Of a stretch of 12,339 bases of DNA, positions 1 to 5,598 are shown in pieces; within the stretch, counting starts at the first letter, position 1, and every line of letters begins with the position of its first letter. Source of the DNA: HGM11412 sp045536025 (GTDB lineage: Bacteria; Bacillota; Clostridia; Christensenellales; Borkfalkiaceae); contig JAZSMT010000038.1 in assembly GCA_045536025.1 (NCBI GenBank), positions 1 to 12,339 of the forward strand. The letters are read 5' to 3'. The notes below the pieces were generated by a model, which did no database searches, was not told the DNA's origin, and worked only from the letters and a program-made list of their open reading frames with translations. A program made the position numbers and the translations under genes.

Positions 1-96
1 TGCAATGACCAAAAAGGTCTATTGCAACCACCCGTCTAGGCGAGCCTAGCCCAACTTGTAACTAACGCCATAAAAAGGTTGTAACAAGCAATTGTT
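1..96. other. Hairpin cluster downstream of spmB, no gene
   Basis: Two compact inverted repeats lie here. In 1-26, TGCAAT and GACC pair with GGTC and ATTGCA around an AAAAA loop, with one bulged T at 20. In 36-49, CTAGGC and GCCTAG flank GA. A weaker, mismatched pairing joins about 55-66 with 78-88. Read on the minus strand this lies just after the spmB stop, so the structures may end the spmAB transcript, and the 1-26 loop is TTTTT in that sense. Dense short hairpins of this kind are also typical of dispersed intergenic repeats. I do not recognise an RNA family, and the left part is cut by the window edge. Confidence 0.4.
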
Positions 97-609
97 TTAT
101 AAAAATCTACATAATAAACAAGCAAAACAAGTTGTTATAAAAGTTGCTGTGAGAGAGATAATTATCGCTTTCACAGCATTTTTATTTTTACATTTTACGT
201 AGTATATTGCCGTTACGTAAAAAATTGTTTCAGACGAGCCAAACACGGCAGAGGCGCAAAGTGGAATATAACCGCTTGTTCCGTACGTTTTATAAATTTC
301 GTTTAAAAGCGCCAAGCTTCCGCTACCCGAAAAGGGCTTTAAAATTATAAGCTCCATAAGCTCAACGGGTATTCCAAAAAAAGAAAAAACAGGCGAGAGT
401 ATTTTTAAAAACAAGCTATACAGTCCACTTGCTTTAAAAAGTTCACTCATAAGTATAACGGCAAGTATTACGGGAAAGAGTGAATACGTAAGCTCAAGCG
501 CCGACTTAACGCCAGCGGTAAAAGCTTGATAAATCGGCACTTTTTTTACCCACGCATATATAAAAACCCCGATAATAAATAGGGGTAAAAGGTAAGATAT
601 AACGCTCAT
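97..609 (-). CDS. spmB: Spore maturation protein B (nucleoside-recognition/Gate domain membrane protein)
   Basis: The product is a 170-residue, very hydrophobic integral membrane protein with about four or five predicted membrane segments. Two conserved SpmB signatures are visible: KPFSGSGS (residues 91-98, usually R-P-x-SGSG in relatives) and FGSSETIFY (123-131). Length matches the family (about 170-180). In Bacillus subtilis, SpmA and SpmB act together in the developing spore, and their loss gives spores with poorly dehydrated cores; the transported molecule is not settled. The ATG overlaps the spmA stop by 4 nt (ATGA), implying translational coupling in a two-gene operon. The first motif residue is Lys rather than the more usual Arg, a conservative change. 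Family assignment is secure; the sporulation role is inferred from homology. Confidence 0.9.
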   Translation of the reverse strand: MSVISYLLPLFIIGVFIYAWVKKVPIYQAFTAGVKSALELTYSLFPVILAVILMSELFKASGLYSLFLKILSPVFSFFGIPVELMELIILKPFSGSGSLALLNEIYKTYGTSGYIPLCASAVFGSSETIFYVTAIYYVKCKNKNAVKAIIISLTATFITTCFACLLCRFL

Positions 610-1142
610 TTAAACACCTTGCAAAGAAGAATTCCAACAACCGTTGAAAATACGGTAGATATAAGGCTAACTATTAAGATAATAGACGGGTTTTGATTAT
701 AGCTTGCAAGCAGTTGAATTACCGAAATGGGAAGAATTTGCACCGAGGTTGACGAAATTACGGTAAGTAACGTTTTTGCATGTTCGTTGTTTTCGTCGTC
801 AAGTAGTTTCATGCCGTCGATACCAGCAGGGGTTGCCATACCCGAAAGCCCCAAGGCGTTAGATGCAAGGTTAATTGATATTTGATAAACTGCCTCGTCG
901 CTACTCGTGTTAAAGAGTTTTTTTATAGGTTTGTTTAGTAGTTTAGCAATTTTTTTACTCAGCCCACTTTTTTCAAGAAGGAAAGAAACGCCTTGCCAAA
1001 CTGCGTACACGCCTATCAAGGTAATAAACAACTCGATAGATTTATCGGTTGCTATGTCAAAAGTTTTAAGCATAATATCTGGCGAGGTAATCAATAAAGC
1101 AGTTACGCTTAGTATCACGATTAATGGGAAAATCACGTTCAT
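606..1142 (-). CDS. spmA: Spore maturation protein A (nucleoside-recognition/Gate domain membrane protein)
   Basis: The product is a 178-residue membrane protein, slightly shorter than the usual 190-200. It starts with a hydrophobic helix (about 3-20), followed by a second around 36-56. The SpmA hallmark is N-x-x-x-N-x-L-G-L-x-x-x-A-T-P at residues 91-105, and a second conserved stretch, SSTSVQILPISVIQL, spans 130-144. It precedes spmB with a 4-nt overlap, the standard arrangement. The ATG is preceded only by a weak purine stretch (TTAAAG in the minus sense), so there is no good Shine-Dalgarno sequence, but the N-terminus aligns with relatives from this codon. The operon diverges from metG across 106 bp. 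I could not identify a convincing promoter; in Bacillus the pair is expressed during sporulation. Confidence 0.9.
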   Translation of the reverse strand: MNVIFPLIVILSVTALLITSPDIMLKTFDIATDKSIELFITLIGVYAVWQGVSFLLEKSGLSKKIAKLLNKPIKKLFNTSSDEAVYQISINLASNALGLSGMATPAGIDGMKLLDDENNEHAKTLLTVISSTSVQILPISVIQLLASYNQNPSIILIVSLISTVFSTVVGILLCKVFK

Positions 1143-1186
1143 ACTTTAAGTTATGAAAAGGTATGAGTTTTTATCCTAAATTTAAG

Positions 1187-1215
1187 TTTACAAATTTTTA
1201 ATTATGTTATATAAT
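1187..1215 (+). promoter_or_regulatory. Sigma-A-type promoter for metG
   Basis: TTTACA (1187-1192) and TATAAT (1210-1215) are separated by exactly 17 nt. Transcription would start near 1222, leaving a leader of only about 25 nt before metG. This is too short for a T-box, so metG shows no tRNA-dependent attenuator, unlike thrS in the same window. An AGTAGGGA stretch (1235-1242) serves as ribosome binding site. Confidence 0.75.
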
Positions 1216-1248
1216 TAACCTAATAATTATATTAAGTAGGGATTTTTT

Positions 1249-3216
1249 ATGGATAGCAACAAATTTTACATTACTACCCCCATCTATTACCCCAGCGGTA
1301 ACTGGCATATAGGCCATTGTTATACCACAGTTGTGTGTGACGCGCTTGCACGTTTTAACCGCATGCTTAAAAAGGACGTTTTCTTTTTAACGGGAACGGA
1401 CGAGCACGGTCAAAAAATAGAAAAAAAGGCAAGTGAGAAGGGGCTTTCTCCCATTGAATTTATTAATCCGCTCGTTGACGGGCTTAAGGAAATTTGGAAG
1501 GAGCTTGACGTTTCTTACGATAAGTTTATAAGAACTACTGACGATTATCACGTAAAAGGCGTTCAAGAGATTTTTAAACAGCTTTACGACAAGGGCGAAA
1601 TTTATAAGTCTGAATACGAGGGTTGGTATTGCACCCCTTGCGAATCATTTTGGACGGAAAGTCAGCTTGTTGACGGCAAGTGTCCTGACTGTGGTCGCCC
1701 CGTTCAAAAGGGAAAGGAGGAAAGCTATTTCTTCCGTCTATCAAAGTACGCTGATAGAATTTTAAAGCTTTACGAAGATAATCCCGAATTTTTACAGCCC
1801 AAGTCTAGAGTTAACGAAATGGTTAACAATTTCATAAAGCCCGGGCTTCAAGACCTTTGCGTTTCACGAACGACTATAAAGTGGGGTATCCCCGTAACCT
1901 TTGACGATAAGCACACCGTTTACGTTTGGGTTGACGCGCTTACCAACTATATAACCGCGCTTGGTTACGGCACGGAGGACGATAGCTTATTTAAAAAATA
2001 CTGGCCTGCAAATATTCAAATGGTAGGTAAAGAAATCGTTAGATTTCACACTATTATTTGGCCTGCAATTTTAATGGCGCTTGGCGTTGAAATGCCTCAA
2101 AGAGTATACGGCCACGGCTGGCTCTTAATCGGTGGCGACAAGCTTTCAAAGAGTAAAGGCGATAAGATAAAGACGGAAATTACCGACCCCAAAGAACTCG
2201 TTGACCGCTACGGTTGTGACGCGCTTAGATATTTCTTGCTTCGTGAAATTCCATTTGGTAACGACGGCGTTTACACTAACGAAAGCTTGCTTAAACGTAT
2301 AAACGGCGATTTATCTAACGACCTTGGCAACCTCGTTTCAAGAACGACCGCTATGATAAATCAATACTTTGGCGGAATATTGCCAAGACCGACGGGGTAT
2401 ACCGACCTCGATAACGAAGTTATCGCGCTTTGCAATCAAACGCTTAGTAGCGTTAAAAAGCAAATTGAATTAATTGACGTTCCCACCGCACTTTTAGAGA
2501 TATTTAAGCTTATTCAAAGGGCGAATAAGTATATTGACGAAACCGAGCCTTGGAAGATAAGTAAAATTGAAAGTATGCGCGATAGGCTTGCTACCGTTAT
2601 GTACGTTTTATCCGAGTGTATACGCGTTTCGGCTATCTTATTAAAGCCGTTTATAACTAAAGCTCCCGATAAAATTCTTGGTTTTTACGGTATTGACGGT
2701 AAAAATGAAACGACGTTTGACAATGCGTATTTCGGCGTTTTAAATGGTGGAACTAAGGTTGAAAAGGCATCTCCTATCTTTCCGCGTATCGACGTAAACA
2801 AAGAAATTCAAGAAATTGAAAAAATGATGATGGAGCGCCATAAAAAGGCTGAAAAAGAGAAAAAAGTGGAGGAAAAGCCGGTGGAAGAGATTAAAGAAAT
2901 TTCAATTGACGAGTTTTTTAAAACTAAACTTATAGTTGCCACCGTTAAGACTTGCGAAAACGTTGAAAAGTCTAACAAGCTTTATAAATTGACTTTAGAC
3001 GTTGGCGACGGTGAAAGAACGGTAGCGTCAGGTCTTAAAAACTATTATAAGGCGGAAGAATTAATCGGCAAGAAAGTAATACTAGTTGCCAACTTAAAAC
3101 CTGCAAAGCTTTGTGGAATATTAAGTGAAGGTATGGTGCTTTGCGCTGAAAAAGACGGTAAAGTAGTTCTTATCTCGCCCGAGGTTGATATGCCGGCTGG
3201 CTCGGTGGTAGGTTAA
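1249..3216 (+). CDS. metG: Methionyl-tRNA synthetase with C-terminal tRNA-binding domain
   Basis: This class I enzyme charges tRNA(Met), including the initiator, in the cytosol. The 655-residue product has the HIGH motif intact at 20-23 (after YYPSGNW) and a KMSKS variant KLSKS at 298-302. A zinc knuckle of the CxxC-x13-CxxC type is at C128, C131, C145 and C148. The anticodon-binding helical domain follows (roughly 350-510). A Lys/Glu-rich linker (about 520-550) then leads to an OB-fold tRNA-binding domain of the Trbp111/EMAP type (about 553-655), which typically allows dimerisation and improves tRNA binding. Length fits the long, two-domain Firmicute form. The start is supported by the SD at 1235-1242 and by canonical N-terminal sequence. 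The stop overlaps the tatD start (TAATG), so the two are co-translated. Confidence 0.97.
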   Translation: MDSNKFYITTPIYYPSGNWHIGHCYTTVVCDALARFNRMLKKDVFFLTGTDEHGQKIEKKASEKGLSPIEFINPLVDGLKEIWKELDVSYDKFIRTTDDYHVKGVQEIFKQLYDKGEIYKSEYEGWYCTPCESFWTESQLVDGKCPDCGRPVQKGKEESYFFRLSKYADRILKLYEDNPEFLQPKSRVNEMVNNFIKPGLQDLCVSRTTIKWGIPVTFDDKHTVYVWVDALTNYITALGYGTEDDSLFKKYWPANIQMVGKEIVRFHTIIWPAILMALGVEMPQRVYGHGWLLIGGDKLSKSKGDKIKTEITDPKELVDRYGCDALRYFLLREIPFGNDGVYTNESLLKRINGDLSNDLGNLVSRTTAMINQYFGGILPRPTGYTDLDNEVIALCNQTLSSVKKQIELIDVPTALLEIFKLIQRANKYIDETEPWKISKIESMRDRLATVMYVLSECIRVSAILLKPFITKAPDKILGFYGIDGKNETTFDNAYFGVLNGGTKVEKASPIFPRIDVNKEIQEIEKMMMERHKKAEKEKKVEEKPVEEIKEISIDEFFKTKLIVATVKTCENVEKSNKLYKLTLDVGDGERTVASGLKNYYKAEELIGKKVILVANLKPAKLCGILSEGMVLCAEKDGKVVLISPEVDMPAGSVVG

Positions 3217-3971
3217 TGATAGACTCGCACGCACACTTAACCGACGCTCGTATTGAAAACGTTATATCTAACGTTAGAAATGGTTATATCAATAGCGGTA
3301 TAAATACGGTAGTTGACGTTGGGTGTAGTATATCTTCATGTGAAAAGGCGCTTAAAAACGCGCAAAACTATAAAGAGGTTTATTTTACGGCGGGCTGTCA
3401 TCCTGACGACGCAGGTAGCGTAAACGGCGATACTTTAAAAAAAATCGAAGCCTTATCTCGCCACGATAAATGCGTTGCAATAGGCGAAATAGGGCTTGAT
3501 TATCACTATTTAAACTTCGATAAAGAGGTGCAAAAAAAAGCGTTTATTTCTCAGCTTGAGCTTGCAGTAAAGCTTAATAAACCAGTAGTTGTTCACTCGC
3601 GCGAGGCGTGCAAAGATACCCTTGATATAATTTCTTCTTTCAAAGATAAATTAAAGGGTTTTGTAATGCATTGCTACTCGGAAAGCAAAGAAACGGCTGA
3701 AATCTTGTTAAAGATGGGCGCGTATTTTTCCTTTGGTGGCGTAGTTACCTTTAAAAACGCTAAAAAGGGGGAAATAATTAAAAGTATTCCTATAGATAGA
3801 ATACTTTTAGAAACTGATTGTCCGTATATGTCGCCTGCGCCTTTTAGAGGGCAAATGAATAAGCCCGAATACGTAAGCTTTGTATACGATAAAGTAAGTG
3901 AAATTTACGGTGTGCAAAAAACTGAACTTATAACCGCGGTTAGAGATAATTTTAATCGTTTATTTATGTAA
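3216..3971 (+). CDS. tatD: TatD-family metal-dependent DNase/hydrolase
   Basis: The 251-residue protein has the complete metal-binding set of the TatD TIM-barrel hydrolases: H5 and H7 (MIDSHAHL), E91 (AIGEIGLDYH), H127 (VVHSREA), H152 (MHCYSES) and D201 (LLETDCPYMSPAP). Family members are cytosolic, Mg2+-dependent 3'-5' exonucleases/deoxyribonucleases implicated in repair of oxidised DNA and in DNA degradation; the exact substrate here cannot be read from sequence. The homologue in B. subtilis (yabD) also follows the methionyl-tRNA synthetase gene, which supports orthology. The ATG shares one nucleotide with the metG stop, so translation probably depends on reinitiation. A hairpin lies immediately at the stop codon. 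Confidence 0.93.
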   Translation: MIDSHAHLTDARIENVISNVRNGYINSGINTVVDVGCSISSCEKALKNAQNYKEVYFTAGCHPDDAGSVNGDTLKKIEALSRHDKCVAIGEIGLDYHYLNFDKEVQKKAFISQLELAVKLNKPVVVHSREACKDTLDIISSFKDKLKGFVMHCYSESKETAEILLKMGAYFSFGGVVTFKNAKKGEIIKSIPIDRILLETDCPYMSPAPFRGQMNKPEYVSFVYDKVSEIYGVQKTELITAVRDNFNRLFM

Positions 3972-3997
3972 GCCAAACCATGTTTGGCTTTCTCTTT
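3971..3997 (+). terminator. Probable weak intrinsic terminator after tatD
   Basis: AGCCAAA (3971-3977) pairs with TTTGGCT (3983-3989) around a CCATG loop. The downstream tract is TTTCTCTTT, which is interrupted by C. It may partly separate metG-tatD from rsmA rather than fully terminate. Confidence 0.5.
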
Positions 3998-4070
3998 AGT
4001 TAGCTTGGAAACAAACCGCCCAAAATAAGCTTGGGTGTTATTGCCCATTAGTAGTATTAGCAAAATTCAT

Positions 4071-4892
4071 ATGGATATTAAAAAAGTTTTAAAAGAAGAA
4101 AATTTCATATTCAAAAAAGCTTTCGGGCAAAACTTTTTAACGGACGACGAGCTACTTTCGTCTATCGTAGAACGCTCGGGGATAGACGGTAATTCTACCG
4201 TACTTGAAATAGGCGTTGGCGGTGGCACTTTAACGCGCGCAATAGCTAAAAAGGCAAAAAGGGTTATAGGTTTTGAAATTGATAATAAGCTAAAGCCCGT
4301 GCTTGATAAAACGCTTAGCGAATTTTCTAACGTGGATATCGTTTTTCAAGACGTAATGAAATGCGATATGAAAAAAATAGAAGAAATGCTTGGCGATAAA
4401 TATACCCTTATAGCAAATCTTCCTTACTATATAACTACGCCTATAATAATGCGGTTTATAGAGGACGCTGAAAGGGTTGAAAGTATAGTAATTACTATAC
4501 AAAAAGAGGTTGCTGAAAGAATTGTTGCAAGCGAAAAAACTGCTGATTACGGCAGTATTACCGTAGGAATTAACGCCGTTGCCGATACAGAGATTATAAA
4601 ATATTTACCAAGAGAGCTTTTTTATCCTGCACCCAACGTAGACTCTGCGGTAGTTAAAATTGATATAAATAAATCAAAATACCAAATAAACGACCATAAA
4701 GCTTTTAGAAAGCTTGTAAAAATAGCCTTTTCAATGCGTAGAAAAACGCTTGTTAACAACCTTATGAAAGGTTACCAAATATCTCGCCAAACGGCTGAAG
4801 AATATTTAACAAAGTTAAATATTTCGGTTACGGCAAGAGGAGAGGAACTCTCCGTTTTAGAGTTTGTAAACTTAAGTAATTTAATCAAATAA
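4071..4892 (+). CDS. rsmA: 16S rRNA (adenine1518-N6/adenine1519-N6)-dimethyltransferase
   Basis: RsmA (KsgA) dimethylates two adjacent adenines in the 3' terminal helix of 16S rRNA during late 30S assembly, using S-adenosylmethionine. The 273-residue product shows the N-terminal AFGQNFLTD (18-25 region), SAM motif I VLEIGVGGGTL (44-54), catalytic motif IV NLPYY (116-120) and FYPAPNVDSA (184-193). I start it at the ATG at 4071, which matches the usual short lead before F-K-K-x-x-GQNF. An in-frame GTG at 4035 would add 12 residues not typical of the family. Neither start has a clear Shine-Dalgarno sequence. In Bacillus, yabE and rnmV lie between tatD and ksgA; here both are absent and a 99-bp gap remains. 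It ends in a terminator shared with the convergent gene. Confidence 0.95.
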   Translation: MDIKKVLKEENFIFKKAFGQNFLTDDELLSSIVERSGIDGNSTVLEIGVGGGTLTRAIAKKAKRVIGFEIDNKLKPVLDKTLSEFSNVDIVFQDVMKCDMKKIEEMLGDKYTLIANLPYYITTPIIMRFIEDAERVESIVITIQKEVAERIVASEKTADYGSITVGINAVADTEIIKYLPRELFYPAPNVDSAVVKIDINKSKYQINDHKAFRKLVKIAFSMRRKTLVNNLMKGYQISRQTAEEYLTKLNISVTARGEELSVLEFVNLSNLIK

Positions 4893-4921
4893 AAAAGAAC
4901 TTGCAAAACGCAAGGTCTTTT
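4893..4921. terminator. Bidirectional intrinsic terminator between rsmA and the PRTase gene
   Basis: AAAAGA plus CTTGC (4893-4904, one mismatched A at 4899) pair with GCAAG plus TCTTTT (4910-4921) around loop AAAAC. The plus strand ends in TCTTTT, and the minus strand ends in a run of at least six T (complement of 4891-4896). The gap between the two convergent stop codons is just 32 bp, so one structure serves both. Confidence 0.85.
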
Positions 4922-4924
4922 AAA

Positions 4925-5464
4925 TTAAAGTAGGGGAATTTTTTCAAGGTATACGATATCTTTTCTGTCAGCCGCGTCGCCTTCAGCTAAAACGAAAGCT
5001 TTTTTATAAATTATACCGCCTGCTTTTTCAACGATTGCCTCTAAGCCTTTAAGAGATGCGCCTGTAGAAACAACGTCGTCAACAATGCCAACCTTTTTGC
5101 CTTTGATAAGCTCTTGGTCGTGTTTTGAAAGGTAATATTTTTGTTCTACACCCGTTGTGATAGAAGATTCTATTGAAACTTCAATTCCGTCCTGCATATA
5201 GAGTTTTTTAGACTTTCTAACCACGGCGTAGTAGGGGTGATTAAGCTCTCTAGCTACAACGTGGCAAAGCTGTAAACCCTTTGATTCTGCGGTAATCAAT
5301 ACGTCACAATCATTAACGAGTTTAGAAAGCTCTTTACCGCAATGCTCAGTCATTTCCTGATTGCCGTGAAGATTAAAAAACGCTATATTTATACCCGACG
5401 GTAATGGAAGGATTGGAAGCTCGGCATCATAACCTTTAATATTTAATTTAAAAACGTTACTCAT
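4925..5464 (-). CDS. Purine phosphoribosyltransferase-like protein (Apt/Xpt type)
   Basis: The product is a 179-residue type I phosphoribosyltransferase. The PRPP-binding signature is VGIVDDVVSTGAS (125-137), with the two acidic residues D129-D130 followed by the S-T-G loop. TAESKGLQL (58-66) corresponds to the conserved segment before the flexible loop, and VVRKSKKLYM (81-90) resembles the R-K-x-x-K segment of adenine and xanthine PRTases. The usual APRT N-terminal motif (F-P-x-P-G-I-x-F-x-D) is only loosely echoed by LPLPSGINIAFF (19-30), so base specificity (adenine, xanthine or other) is uncertain. The enzyme would salvage a free purine base with PRPP to give the nucleotide. A good SD (GGAGGT, complement within 5471-5477) sits 6 nt before the ATG. 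No purine riboswitch fits in the roughly 30-nt leader. Confidence 0.85.
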   Translation of the reverse strand: MSNVFKLNIKGYDAELPILPLPSGINIAFFNLHGNQEMTEHCGKELSKLVNDCDVLITAESKGLQLCHVVARELNHPYYAVVRKSKKLYMQDGIEVSIESSITTGVEQKYYLSKHDQELIKGKKVGIVDDVVSTGASLKGLEAIVEKAGGIIYKKAFVLAEGDAADRKDIVYLEKIPLL

Positions 5465-5497
5465 AAATTTAACCTCCGTAGCAAAATCTACTTAAAT

Positions 5498-5526
5498 ATT
5501 TTATCACAATAAGTCGAAAATGTAAA
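5498..5526 (-). promoter_or_regulatory. Sigma-A-type promoter for the PRTase gene
   Basis: On the minus strand, TTTACA (complement of 5521-5526) is followed by exactly 17 nt and then TAAAAT (complement of 5498-5503). Transcription would start near 5491, giving a leader of about 27 nt that includes the GGAGGT ribosome binding site. Confidence 0.7.
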
Positions 5527-5598
5527 TGCTAAAGCGTAAATTAATATCTAATTTATCATTTTATTTTATTTATTTAAATATGTTAGAAGTGGTGAATT

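Noticed and set aside
907..1149. Plus-strand open frame opposite spmA
   Set aside because: It is a shadow of spmA with no recognisable protein features, and it is antisense to a well-supported gene.
1143..1186. Possible sigma-E-like -10 (CTCATACC in the minus sense, complement of 1161-1168) for spmAB
   Set aside because: The hexamer is partial and no matching -35 element is found at the right distance, so I do not annotate it as a promoter.
4035..4070. GTG start giving a 12-residue N-terminal extension of RsmA
   Set aside because: The extra residues are not typical of KsgA proteins and no Shine-Dalgarno sequence supports the GTG. The ATG at 4071 gives the usual N-terminus.
5465..5598. Purine riboswitch ahead of the PRTase gene
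   Set aside because: The predicted transcript leader is only about 27 nt, too short for an aptamer.
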